From: Lycocorax pyrrhopterus obiensis
Taxonomy: Eukaryota; Chordata; Aves; Passeriformes; Paradisaeidae
Assembly: GCA_014706295.1 (NCBI GenBank)
Contig: JACSVZ010000006.1
Location: 31,471,629-31,535,628, forward strand
Direction: 5' to 3'
Length of the DNA: 64,000 bases
Shown: one piece after another, positions 1 to 13,830 of the stretch
Layout: each line of letters starts with the position of its first letter
How positions within the stretch are numbered: the stretch's first letter is position 1
Notes under the pieces: generated by a model
Database searches by the model: none
What the model saw: only the letters and a program-made list of their open reading frames with translations
What the model was told of the DNA's origin: nothing
Translations under genes and position numbers: made by a program

Positions 1-3000
1 TTTAATTACAGTCTGTCTCAAAATCTAGAGAGGTTTTCTTTGTCACCTGGCAGGTCAGGTTTTTTCCAGACAAATATTTAGACTATGAGTTTCTACCCTC
101 CCTGTATCCAAGCTAGTTCCTCTCAAAAGTGGGAATTTAAAGCAGTGACCTCATGGGTAGGAAATACAGGATATTCTTCTGCAGAAGAACAGCTGTTCAG
201 CAAGGAAGACTTCAACCTCTTAGCTGTCAAGGGTTGCCGTGCCTCCTATCAGATCATACTGCCAGTCTCAAGAAGCTTCTGTGTTTCACCACACAGAGAT
301 CTACTTCCAGACTGGGTTTTCTCAGCTAAATGAATTACCAAAGAATAGAAACCATATTAACGAAAAAAGTGGAAGGTTACAATTTGGTCTAATCTTATTC
401 CTTGCCTGTTTTATGTTGCAGGCATAACACCCCATCTGCCAAACTGTCCTCTGTTCAGGAAAAAACAGTGGTCCCAGGTACCTGCACAGGTGTCTCAGGT
501 CCCTCATGAGTGAACTACTCACGAAAAGTTTCTGCATCTTATGAAAGACAAGTGTGCATCATTCATCAAAAAATATTTGCTTTGGCTAAATAAGATTGCA
601 AATGATACTTAGACCTGCAGAGTACATGATGGGTTGATTTGTAAAGCACATAAACTGACAGGGCACTCATCAGTAAGTTAGGAAACTGAGATTCATATCA
701 CTGCTTAAACTCAGTCACCTCAAAACTCTTGAACAGGTTGCAAAATCTTTCATTTTATACATGGGAGAATTCAATGGATGAAGACATTAAGCCATTAAAA
801 TGTGCACACTTAGAGCAGTGCTTTATAAACATCAGAGCTCTCCATTGCATTTAGGAAAACTTGTATGCAAGATACGTATTTGGTAACAATAACATTCAAA
901 TGGATTTTTATTTTTCTGAAGCATCATTAATAATAGGTAAGTATTACTGTTGGTGGCATTTGACTACTGCTTAGCTGCTTTTCTTCATAAAACAGCATTT
1001 TGAAAAGGCTTGGTTTCTATGCAATATTTCATACACATACATTTGACTGAAATATGTATTTTGACAAATACATAATTTGCTGTGACTGCCTAAAAACATC
1101 TTCCTTCCTGAAAAATCACTCATTTTTACTGTATTCCTGATTGTTCTTTATTAGCTTTTTTTAAAGTATTACAGACTTATGTCTTTCTTTTTGTTTCCAT
1201 AGTTGCATTTTTTTTTCAACTTTAATTTTTCTGTAAGCTCAGAATTATTAATTATATTAATTAGGGGACACACCATTAGATGCTATAACAAATGTAATAT
1301 ATATTTCCAGGGACCAGCTGAAAAGTAGTGCTCACAAAGTGTGAAAACATCATCACAGACAGTCCCTGTTCTCAATAGTTTTCATCTGACTGATAAGATA
1401 AACATGAAAAAAGGAAGTATGACATACAAGTAGACCAACCATCACACTATTAATTTCAACCTGGTTTGTAAAGAATGCAGACATATATATGCAGTCAGTT
1501 GTAAGAAATGAGGTTTACGTAAGAGAAAATAACTTAAATAGAAAGAAATGTGAGCACAGGGAAGGGAACAGAGAAGGCAAAGAGAGAAGTGACAGGTGTA
1601 AAAAGGGGAGAAGGGTAGGACAAATTACCAGTCCCTAGGTGACCAGACAAAATAACAAAAAGACCAGTCAATAAAGATTCCCAGAGATCTGATGCATTTC
1701 CACACAGGCATAGTACTATTTCATTTGATGTAGGAAATCCTCATTCAGTCAAACAGAATCCTTTACGTACATATGCACTTTCCTTCTTGGCTTGATAGAT
1801 TACACAAACCCCATACAAGACGGCAACAGAATGCTTAAACAGCAGCAGCCTGGGAGCAGGACTGCTCAAACTCTTCTCTCGTACAAACAACATATTGCCA
1901 AGCAATGCCAAGGGGATGCAGCACAGTTTTGGGACCTGGCTGGACTCTTCGACCCCTGTCCTGATGATTCTAGCTGCTTGGGTAGTGCAAAAAGATGTTG
2001 CCCCTGGTAGCAATCTGGAGAAGTATGGGAGAATCTGGGAGATTTGTTCCACTTGCCCCATTCTCCATATCACTGGAGTAGGTTTACTGGCAGTGAGCCA
2101 TTACCTGGCCTTTGTCAATCCCAGATAAGACTGTGTCTTAAAGACAGATTCCCTTTCTCAATTCCTGCATCAGCTTTTGGCTGTGCCAAAGCAGCTGGCT
2201 TTCTGACTTTAATGCTACGTAAAAGACATCTGTTTTCTAAGGCTTATCTAGTTCAGTAGCAGGTTTTTTTGTTTTATACTGATACCAAGTAAAGCTCCTT
2301 GGGACACCTTGCATGAATGGTGTTGTGAAATAGTAATTTGTATTTGCAACAGCTGTTTACCTCTGTGCAGAGATCAATATCTGCTGTATTTTGCCCTCTT
2401 AATTCACAAAATATGAGTTTAGAATGCAATCTTTTATTACCTATTCCTCATAACAAATCAATGTTCCTATGTAATATCAGTCTCCCTTCTTCAGACTTAA
2501 AATCTGTGGCTTTGTAGGCTTTTTTACCTTCCAGTAAAATAGATAAAACTCTGAAATTACTTTATTAGGAGGATGTAACATGGAGGATTGGAACAGCAAT
2601 CCAGGCTTTTCTTTGGATGGTTTAACTATCTTTTTCTGTAATAAGCAAATAAAATACAATATATCCAATAGCAAGCTGGATTTAAATTCCAGAGCAATGA
2701 CCCTAACTGATCTGACAGAAAATTTGCAACTATCTTCAAATTTCAAGAAAAACTAAAGTTGTTATCAAAGCACTAGAAAGTTATTAAGTCCTTCTTAATA
2801 CCCTAGTGTTGTACTAATAAATTGTTCAAGCTTCAGATCATAAACTTTTTACAATTTGAAGAAATGTCAAATCATCGTGATTCATGTAATTTTTACTTCT
2901 TTTTTTTTAAAGACTACTGTAACTTAGTTTCTTGGATATCATATTTATTCGTGGTATTTCCTGGTTAAGTGAATTCTAAAAATGGGCATGGAAAAATAAA

Positions 3001-3780
3001 AGTTTTAGGAAACTTTATGAAATAAGAGCAAAGGCCACTTACGGCTGGCTTTGGAAAATGTGTGATAACTTACTGAAATCTTTGCCACTATGCCTTTCTC
3101 TTGGCCAGTGCATCTCACTGCATGGCACTTAACTCATAAAAATAGGATAAGAAAGCAAATTTATTGCACACAAACCTCTTTAAAGATGGTCAGATAAAGT
3201 GCTTTTAGTGATCAGTAGGCAACTCCTGAGGCCGCATTTCCCAGGCTGTAGCGGATTCTAGGGCTGACTGTCAGGTAACAATTTTCCCTCACAGCTGCAG
3301 CAATTCGTACCTGTTATTAATAGAAGACAGACATCACAAGCATAGTTTATCACTAATTTTCTCTCTGTTTCTTCTAACTTAGCCTATTATTATCCTTAAT
3401 GCTTCTGCAGCACCTTTCACAGAAAATTTGTAATTCATAAAGGACAGAGGCCAAAAATACAAATTTGGGTCTGTGTCCCGAAATTAAACCATCAAGAGTT
3501 TTTGTTGATAAATAATTCCACTGATAACAATAGATCCATGTTACTTTGCTTAGTCTTTCTGGGGCACTTCAGGTGATATTCCTCTTGCCTAACTTCAAGC
3601 ATTTAAAAATATTTGACTAGATTCCTTCCTTTCGGAAATAAGTAAGTGAACTGCACTTTGGAGGCACTAGTCTCTCTCCAATGACTAATAACACGGCACT
3701 GACTTTGACTATGTACTGATTCAACCACATACAATTATTTGAGATGAACTACTACTACTACAGATGTAGACTATAATTGT
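1..3780. other. AT-rich non-coding stretch, no gene seen
   Basis: No exon, RNA gene or recognisable mobile element could be supported here. The open frames are short (up to about 110 codons), lie on both strands, overlap each other and show no domain or repeated motif. Base composition is AT-rich with short A and T runs. It could be intergenic or intronic; nothing in the window decides between the two. Confidence 0.6.
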
Positions 3781-3781
3781 A

Positions 3782-3950
3782 ACCCACTTGATGGATAGAT
3801 TAGTCGAGATTGATCTCACTACTAGAATCTACTAGTGGATTCTACTAAAACTGATAGACCATAAATATAGTATATATATAAATCTTACCCACTTGATGGA
3901 AAGATTCCCCGTAGATGCTTTGCCAAAAAAAAAAAAAAAAAAAAAAAAAA
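3782..3950. repeat. Direct repeat, palindrome and A26 tract cluster
   Basis: A 20-bp sequence beginning ACCCACTTGATGGA occurs at 3782-3801 and again at 3887-3906 with one difference, a 105-bp offset. Between the copies lies a near-perfect 22-bp palindrome (3823-3844, arms TAGAATC and GATTCTA around ACTAGT, one mispaired position), preceded by a short run of ACT units. The cluster ends in 26 consecutive A residues (3925-3950) flanked by GCC and GGCC. I do not recognise a named repeat family. It could be a degraded mobile element with a poly-A end or a local duplication. The long A tract stands out because CR1 elements in birds do not end in poly-A. Confidence 0.6.
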
Positions 3951-6900
3951 GGCCCTGCAATAAGACAGTAAAAGGGCCCCTTGATTAAGTCAGTTTTGTC
4001 AGGGAAATTTCTTGCTATAAAATTTATTTGAGCAACAGAACGTGATGTTTTTCACAGAATGTCTGTTTCATCTAGTTGACAAAGGGAGGCTTTTAGAGAG
4101 AGGAAAGTATTTCAAGGAAGATCAAGAGAACTACAAAAATATATTCCCTTTGTGCATGTGTAAGTTTGTTTGGCATATTTTTGGTTTGGTTTTTTTTCAA
4201 ACAAGCATGGCTTGTTGAAAATGTCTCCTATTTTCTGAGCTTCATGATGAGTAAAATACTGTATATAATTACATGGCAGAAGCAAAGGAGGGTTTTTATT
4301 GATTTAATTTATTTATATCTCTCTTAATCCTATTTCATCCATTCAGTTTTATCACCTTTCAGTCTCTGCTGCTGTCTGTTATCACTCCAGCCCTGAATCT
4401 CCCACTGTCTGGCTGTAAGTACTGTAGTCTTCTTATTTCTGGCACTTAGCTGATCCTATCCTTAAAAACTTTTATCCCCCACTGAATGTAATCTGACCAC
4501 TTAACTTTTTTATATCTGCTCCATTACTCCATTTTTCTGTCTCCTTTTACCAGGATATTTAATATCTTGTGTTTGCCTCTTCACTTTGTCTATATGCTTC
4601 TTTCTTTCTGTGGGCTGAAGTAGGTCTTAAGGCAGACAAATAACCAGTAATCTGTGTACCATTTTCAGTGTTTGTTTTAGACATGGTATTATCTGATAAC
4701 AAAGAGAGTGACATTTATTGGGTTTTTTTATTCACAGGTTTTTCTGTCATCTCATGGAGATAGCTTCTTCACGACAGAGTAGTAACTTGTCACTATACCA
4801 TCCCTGGATTCAATATCAAGGCCTTGCAGGAATCAGGTTTCAGAGCAGGCTGAATCTGATGTCATGTACATTTTGATAGGTCACAGATTACTTTGTTTAA
4901 CCTGGTAGTATCGTGCTGCTAGTGGCAAGTTCAAAATGAGACTGTGCTACACCCTCCTGAATAGTCATGCTGTGTGCACAAAACCTTTCTCCTTTTCACT
5001 TACAAACACCAGAATGCCCTGGAGAAAAAAAAAGCAAGCACAGAGAGTGAGCTATGTACCGTTAGTATGGTCTGGAAAGAATGGGAAAATAGAGAACTGG
5101 CCATTGGTCCCATAAAAAATATCCACCAGGCAAAAAGGAACACAGAGTTAATATTTCTTGGTTTTTTATCATTTGGGGAAAATGTGTTTTCATTTTACAG
5201 TTCTAGGATTAGAAATAACATAATAATTTAAGAAGAAAATGTGGCTCATAATTTCTCATAAAACTTTAGCACAACTTCAGAAAACACAAGGCATTTTCTG
5301 TGCAATTATTGCAGCATTCCTCAGTGAAATTCTCCCTCAGGAATCTTCATTTTTGGAGGGAACACAGTTAAGATGATACTTACATAAAGAAAACAGAACT
5401 TTTCAGAGTTATTTGCAGGAATTATCCAACCATCCTGATGTAACTTAAAACATTTGGAGAGTACTGAAATAAGTAATTCTAGACATGTTTTCTTGGAAAG
5501 ATTTAGAATTAGAAAATTATACACCTGAAGCCTTTAACCAGCGAAGTACCCTTCTGCATGGTTTAGGGAATTCTTTCAGTCTGTCTTCTCTCCCTTCTGT
5601 CTTTCTCCTAAGGGCACATTACAATGTCAGGACCAGGACAACAACATTATTCAGAATAGTCAATTAACCCTTAATTGTTCAATATGATAAACTGAAAAAT
5701 CTCAAAAGAGGTATTTCAAAGTAGGTTAAAATTAAGCTAAGGGAGCATATGACGACTAAGGGAGAAAATAAAGGCCAACTATGTCCAGATGGTTCATTTG
5801 ATAAGCCACTCACAAACATGAAGGTGTTCTCTAAGAGCACAATAAAGATCATCTGGATAAATAAACTGAACAATAGATTGACATGTGCAGTACAAATTTA
5901 GGTTCTTATGTTCGTTTATTTTGCTAAAGCTTGGAAAGCAGTTGCTATTGAGGAAACTCAGTCAGTGAATTACTGTAACTGTATGTAATAGATATGAGCA
6001 AAGCACAGCACACCAGGTGTTATTTGCATGAAATCTCCACACCATAATTCGGTCTTTAAGATGTGAAGAGGAGTGTCTCAGGGCATTTAATCAAATATTT
6101 TCACATTCTATACTAATTGCCCATACATTTTAGGCACACATTCAAACACTCCACTACTTGATCATTATAATTATTGTACATTCCATATGTCTGAAACACA
6201 CCAGATTCGTAATTGGAAGGAAGAAAATTATCTTGAGACGTGCTCTGACAAAACAATGAAAATAACCTAAGAACAATGCCCTTTTTGTTCTGCCTACAGT
6301 ATTTTCCTGCTGTGTATACAAAAGCACAATAAACGTTTAATCTGAATTAGAAGAAAAAACTTCCTGCTATCTAGATACCTTAAAATCCAAAAAGAATTTA
6401 TCATGCGAAGCGTCTTTGTATACAACTGAATCCACTTCTATATTTACTCTTAATCTACAACATAAGCCTACCTTCCATCCTTTTGTGCAGCAATCTCTCT
6501 GAAAACAATCCTACAAGGGGCAAAAGCATGACAAGAGTGAGGTAAATAATCTGCAATGTAGTTTGGAAATCAAGACCTAACAGCACCAACAAAAAAAAAA
6601 TTCTCACTGTGCTGGCATACAAAATACCAAGCTGAGTCACATTTTGAAACTAAATTCCAGAGATGCCTACAATTGACATAGCTGAGTAGTTCACAATGCT
6701 TGGCTCACACCTTGCTTGTACAGCTAGATTAGGATCCAAAATTATGTCATTTCCTACCTATGTTCTCCAAGGAATTCAACTTGAGAGACATCATCAGAGC
6801 ATAGCTACTACACATTCAGCTTGAAGTTCATCTCAGCAACTAACTGCATCTTTTAAAACATGGCATTTCTTTGTCATGAAGAGCTGTGAAATTCTAACAG

Positions 6901-9900
6901 AGTTGATTACTTAGCCAGTTTCAAAGGTGTGGGGTTTTGTTTTTATTTACATGAATATGATTAGAAAAAGAATAGGAAATGATGGAAAAACACATAAGCT
7001 GGAGCAATTCAGTGCCTAGGACAGTTTCTGAAGAGGCCTTCCTCCCTTAGAAGGTTTTAGAAATTTTCCAGTTCTTTAAGGAGTCGGTCATTGCTGCCTC
7101 CAGATCATTCACCTTCAAAGTCTAGTGCCTAGTCTACCACGTTGCAGCATCATGTTGTGTCTCAGACCCATAAAAATGTCTGGAAATTTTTTGACTAAGT
7201 GATGTAGGTTTAAATTCGTTGCGTCAATAAGGAAATATTAAACCAAGATTTCTGTATTTCTAGCCAAAGGTTCTGACTATAAAGCTCTTCATAGAACTGT
7301 ATTTCTTTAAGACTCAGGCACTTGTCTTCAGGAGAGGCGTCAGCTTGACTCAGGAACAGGATTAATAACTCAGACACCTACCCAGTTGTTTAACACTCAG
7401 CAGCTACACGCACAGCATGTTATTCTAAATGTCACTCTTACTTTACCTGGGAATTGCCTGTGATCTTGGGTTTCTAATGTAGAATTCTTGCTTGGGAAGA
7501 AGGCCATAAGAGAAATAGAACCAAGTAGTGCATTTATCTGAATTGATCTTTTAATATTCATTACTTTGATCTTCCAATGTTAGCAAAACAATTTGCAAGT
7601 CACTTTCTTTGCTAGTATTAATTAAATGTTATTTTCTTAGTAACAGGCTCGTTTTCTTGGTGCTGTTCTGGGAAAGCTGCATGCCTGATTTCCTGCAGCA
7701 GTAGAAGCTTGTGTGGGTCATCCACAATGTGCGTAAGCATTTTCAGCATTATTATAATCTTACCGAGGAATTCCCTTTTTTAAAAAGGTTGTATATTTTC
7801 CCAGTGATTGTTCTGGAAAGAATGAAACTGTCTCTCAAAAAATGTCATATTCATTGTTCATTTTAATCTAATTTATGTGACTTGTGGAAGTGGATATGTG
7901 CTATGCTGATAATTCTGCAAATACAACTCTCCAGAGCAAAACTGGAAGAAAACACCACTGTAGTATAACCTACATGCACCATTGACAACTGAAATGGATA
8001 CAGTGGTAACAAAATTAGTGGCTCAAGACCCTTCAAGCATCTGTTATCACCCCAAAGGGGGTACCACAGTCAAGTCACATGCAAAACCTATTCCCTCCAG
8101 ATGAAGCACAGGTGCTCCAGCATTGCTGAAAATTGCTTTTTCCTCGGTGTTATGGAGTTTCTTAACTCCAAATACTTCCACATGCATAATAATATTTTGG
8201 ATCATAATAATGATTATTTTGTTTATACTAATATCTTTATCACTTCTGATGCAGAATAGAAGAGTTTGCCTATGCCAAAAGCTATTTTAGGCCTATTTCT
8301 TGATAGGCTACTTCAATAATCCAGACACTACCTAATCAGATATATTTTATTACTTCTGTTTCTTATTGTTCAAGTTACTGGAGTATCCTTCACTAGAAGT
8401 GAAACCTTGAAATATTATTAACTTTGTGGCACTAAAACCATAGCAGCAGGAGAGTTGTGCCTCTATAGATACCCATGCAATATTTGTTTACTTGATGGCT
8501 TAAGGGTAGTTTGTTACTCATACAGCCTTTTCTGCTGGTGAGAAGCCAGCTGTTTTCATGTCATCCTCCATATCAACCTGTACAGAGTAACTGCTACAAG
8601 TTTTGAACACTTTTCATTGCAGTATTTCTGCAGCATTCCCACTTCTGAATTAAAACGTGACAAAATCAGAATGTTTCCTCCAAAAAAAAGTGCTTCCAGC
8701 AGTTTAGGGAAGGTGGGAAATAAAGGCACTGGAAATGCTGAAGGAAAGGGAGTGGAGACACTGGGATATGGCACCTCCTTTTGCATAGATGTGAGCATTA
8801 CTTGTTCCACAGGGCTGCAGCTGAAATGGAAGTGAGTCTACATCAAAGCTAAATTGCAAGTCAATTCAATAAAAACTAATGAAAGATGTGATTATGCCTC
8901 TGTTTCTGATATGTATCTGTCCCACGCTTGATTCTGCTGAAAATTCATATCCCAGAAACTTCTATGTGAACATTTTGTAGGAATTAAAGTTCTTTGTGTT
9001 TCACAGTTCTGAAAAGCTTCACCCAGATCCATTTGAGATTCTTCTCTGGCTGTGAAGATCCCTACCACCAACTTGATCACTCTGAGTGATTCCACTCCAT
9101 TTCATGTTCTGAAGGGACCTATGGTCCCCTGCCCCAGACCTTAATTCTCCAGCTCACCAAGGCTGACGAATCTGTTTCAAGCTACTAAGTTGGGGTTTTT
9201 TTCTGCTAATAACTTTCATGACTCCATTCCTTTTTTCTTAAACTGAAGCCAATCCATTCTTTATTATATTCCCATGTGAATGAATCACATTAATGAATCA
9301 CAGTTGTCCATGGACAGGGATACACATGAGACATGTAGTAAAAAAAACCACCCATAGCAAAACTTGGCTCATATATATCCCAACATGCAAAGAAGGAGCA
9401 ATGTATTTGAGCAATCATGGTGTGATAGTCTTAGACAAAATCACCAAGTTATTGTACTCTGTAACTAAAATATTATTTCTGCTTTTATTTTTGCCAGAAT
9501 TGCTAAGTAAAAACGTTTTGAATGCATTGTATGAGGTCATTTCAAGTGAAAACCTCTTTCTCCTCTTACGAAGACTGTGGCTCCCAATGGCTCATTTTAC
9601 TCTTCTTATGTGAAGAAGCACAAATATAAGCACAAATCATAAAAAAGGAACGGAATATAAATTAAAAGAAAACTATTTTCTTGTAGTTTGTCTTCATTAG
9701 CATGTCACTTAACAATAAAGAAGTTATTTCTCTTTTATCTGACTTGATCTCCTTTTCACTTTCTTTTCACAGTGTCTTTTTAGATTTTGAAACAACCAGT
9801 CCACATATCCTCACAATAAGTAATACTTCTGGATTTTTTTTCTGTCTATATAATATAGTACAGATATAGAAGATATATGGGGAACCAAGTTCCTCTGGAT

Positions 9901-12900
9901 TTGCTATGTGCCATTTCACAAGGCATACTGCTTTTACAAGAGGTACTCTGTCAAAACATGTCTTAAAGGACTAAATTATCTTCTCATTGTTCAACAGGTA
10001 TAACAGGATTCAAATTTCTTTTCAGAAGTAAAAACTGTTCTCATCTAGTACTTCATGTCAGGAACCAGAACTGCAAAGCCTTAGAAAAAAAAAGCTTCTT
10101 AATTAAAATAGCCATCTCAGCAACATAATACTACATATCACAGTATCACAACCTCTCCAATAAGATTTTTAGCAAATTGAAACTGATAAACAACTTGTAT
10201 GTCAGTGATTAGCAAAGCACTGAGCAGAATTTAGTCACTGAGTTGAATATATGTGAATCATTGATTCTAAGGTAAAACCTTAGATATTTAACCAGAAAAA
10301 GGTTGTGTCAAGGGTAAGTATGAATAACATCTCTTCAGTATATTTTGAGCAAGTGCAAAAACAATCAATCGTATTCATATATGGAAACTGTTACTGAGAG
10401 CAGTTTAATAGAACATTGTCACTGGGGTTTTTGTCTTTAAATAATTACATATAAATGTAATTTGTTAAAATAAATGTTGTTCTTTTATTAAAAAAAAAAC
10501 AGCTAAATTTTCCATTGGAATGTACAGCTAAGTTCTGCTAATAATAAAATTGCAGAATATTGCAAGCTATTGCATCATTAATCCCTGTATAACCATTTAA
10601 ATATTGTAGTCATAATTGCTTTAATAATGTTTTCTCATACTGTCTTAATGATTTGCAATAGTTCCATTTTCCTAGACACTCTAATCTACCATGCAAATAA
10701 AGGGGACAGAAATTTATACAACCAGTGCAAGACTGAACCTTGGCAAAAAAACCCCCAAAATGCATTCACTACATACTAATTGTACTTTATGTCATCATGC
10801 TCATTTCCTAGTTGTGTTTAGCAGAAGGATTACTGAGCAAACCTCAAGTGCTCCTTTTCCAGTCCTATCCTGTGGGCACTTACAAGCATTCTTTCCAGAA
10901 ATAAGAACAGGATGAGCCCCCATTTTGTGCAGTCTAGGAGCTTCTGTGCTCCAGGAAGTATTGAGACTTCCAACCAGATATTTCTTTCAAACACTAATTA
11001 GAAAGTAAGAGGGAATCCATTGGTCGGTTGTTCTTCTGTCCATTCACCAAGAGTGAAGAACAATGCTTCTTAAAGGACTTTTTCTTTTCTCCTGGACACA
11101 ACTGAAAACCTGTTGGTGCTGAGCAACCTAAGAGCTGAGTGGGGAAAAAGATTAATGCAAATATCCTCTAAAGTCTCACTCTCTGTATTAAAATACTATG
11201 TGCTTTCCAGTTCTTCTCAGGCAACATGCCAAATGCAGAAAAGTTTGCCCCAGTTTCTTTTCTACTTTTTTCATAATTTCTTCTGACCTGTAAAAAAACG
11301 ATTTATAGAAAGAGGGAAAAAGGATTCCTTTCTTATTTCATATTACCCCCATAGCCCATGCACCACTGTCTTGAAAACATCTATGGTGTAAGCAGCTGTA
11401 TGATATACCACAGGGTTTTTGTTCCTGTGAAAATGAACATTTGACCTCAGAGTTAATTTTTCCATATTTCCATTATTGCAACTGATAGTAGATACAGATG
11501 CAGTCAAACAGAGGCCTGTGATCTGTCATCAGCCATTTCAAGTTTTTTAAATGGTTTTTACTCTGCTGCTTTTGGTTTGTGTTTCTCAAAGTCTGTTTTA
11601 AGTAGAAGAGTTCATTTATTTTCTGGGATAATAAACAAGACAATAAGAAAAGAAATCATTATCTGTGTCCTGGAAACATTTTATTATTCGTATTATTCTC
11701 TTTAAATTGTGTATAAAAGTTTCAGAACACATTTTATTTATACATATACATGTATATTATTTCTTACAAATAGAATAGAGCTAAGAAAAAAATTAATTAA
11801 TGGCTTTTAATAATGGTAGTACTGGAAAAAAGACTGAGCAAGTGATAAGCTGCATTAAAGTGCCACTTGAGCAAAGGTAGCATGCATTTTTTACCTCTGA
11901 AAACAGTAATTTCAGTGTTTGAATTGAACTGTTTTGAGCACAAATGCCACAGGCAATAATATCTACAATTTCTTCATGGCACAGTTGGCTTGAGTGATAC
12001 CTTCCGTAATTTATAAGTCTTAAGTACAAAATGACAGCTGTAAGTGTCTTGCAGGAATTCATGTTCCTCTTTGCATTGTCACACAGGATGCTTGGAAAAC
12101 CACAAACCTCCGGAACAGGAAAGGCAATGCCAGCTTAAAGGGAAGGTTGTGACAAACATTATGTCATGGCATTATGGAACAATCACAGAAAGATGTTAAC
12201 AGTCCAAAACTCTCCCTAAGTTTCACACTGGAAAGCAGTGTAAAAATGCTGTTAATATCAATGAAAGCCATAAATGCTTGTCTGCTGAAGAGTGAAATAC
12301 CATGTATTTGTTTAACCAGTTCAGATGACTCTCCCAAATTGCTCGGAGCACCAGATGAGACAATATTTATACATATGCAGATGGAAGGACTGATTCTCCA
12401 CTGCCTCCCACTGGCACATTTGTAAAAATTTGAGTGCAGCTTCTGTTTTGACAAGTCCTTCACTTTAACCAGACTTTGGTGCTCTTATTATTTTCAGCCT
12501 GGTGAAACAACTGGCCATCTGCCAAAGTTGCTTGAACCCCCCCCACCCCTGACATTCACAGATTAACAGATTTGGTGGGAATAGTAGTGAGCTTGTTAGG
12601 CTCATTTGTTAAAATTCTTTTGAACAGATGTCTTAATTACTTGCTTATAATATTAAATTATCATTGTTTATGCTAATGGGGTTTTCTAAGTAATTGATCC
12701 AGTGTGTCTTCAGGAATACTGAAGTGAGAACTATGGAAATGAAATTGTCCCAATTACAGATTAATTTATGAACTCCCTTCAGGGAGTCATATCTCTAGTG
12801 GAGATTTAGAGCAAAAAGCTGAGTTCCAGTTTTGCACACAGTCAAAAAAATTTCCCTTCATCTCCAGAATAAAGCAAAAATAAATAAGATGGCTGAAGAA

Positions 12901-13690
12901 CTATTCAATGATGCTCAACTTTATCTAATTCAAAACCAAATTTGTATTTGGAATTTATTTTGAATAGCAATATCACATCATACTTAGGGCCTTGGCATTT
13001 CCAGTGTCAAAACCCATTTGGCATTTCTGAGTCACAACTGTTGGCCATTTTTTCTGCATTCTGTCTCTTTTAATTACCTGGCACACCAATATAAAGAACA
13101 TATTTGAGAGTGTGAGTCAGTATACTTGTACCAGACATAATGGTCTTACTGATATCAAGCGGCCACATCCTCAATTACATTTCAAAGTTCAATTTAACTT
13201 AAGAGGACAAAGTACAACCTTCTTTACAGGTCACCTTTTATGAACTGTTCCAGTAGAGTTGACTCCTGAATGCTATTTGGAACAGTTAGCCATTATATAG
13301 CCTGTAAACAAAGACCTCTTGTCTACTGAAGTTTGGTAAGATGTTGTGACCTCCCTGGGCAAAATCCCTTTTCACACAACTGTTTTCCAGCCCAGTCACA
13401 ATATTCGTAATTTCACAATGCTTTTTCAGGCTTTGAGGAAATAGTATACCAAGTTTGGGAATAAATAAATATTATTTTGTAAGTAATTCAGAACCCATGA
13501 TTGCAGTACTTCCCTTAAGCAAAGAGGAACATGTTTTCTGAGTATAAGATAGAGAGTTAAGATTCACTTGTTTCATATGTATTTTTGTCAAACCCTTGAT
13601 GGTGTATCTATTGTCATTTTCAATTATTGGTCTTAATGTGTACTGGTTTTGTTTTAAATACAAGCAACAATTTCTTGTTTGCAGATTTTT
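3951..13690. other. AT-rich non-coding stretch, no gene seen
   Basis: No coding exon, structural RNA or clear transposon was recognised in this 9.7 kb. The frames are all about 110 codons or shorter and lack domains. Short homopolymers occur, including an A run near 10,491. The part around 12,580-12,800 is rich in TAATTA/ATTAAT-type homeodomain-like words and reads like a possible conserved non-coding element, listed as a finding only. Confidence 0.55.
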
Positions 13691-13830
13691 AAAATAAAAA
13701 TACATATGTTAAAATAGGTTTTTATTATTACATAAAGTATATATTATACAAACATATGTATTTAAATAAATATACGTATTTGTTATTTTAAACAACAAAT
13801 ATGCATGTTTGTAAACATTTTGAGTGTAAG
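13690..13830. repeat. Very AT-rich patch with a perfect short hairpin
   Basis: This patch is almost entirely A and T, with repeated ATATGT and TATTTAAATAAATA words. It contains inverted arms TATTTGTT (13777-13784) and AACAAATA (13794-13801) separated by 9 nt, which can extend to about 10 pairs with one G-T pairing. Such sequence can extrude or act as a matrix-attachment-like region, but no function is demonstrated. No gene lies here. Confidence 0.45.
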
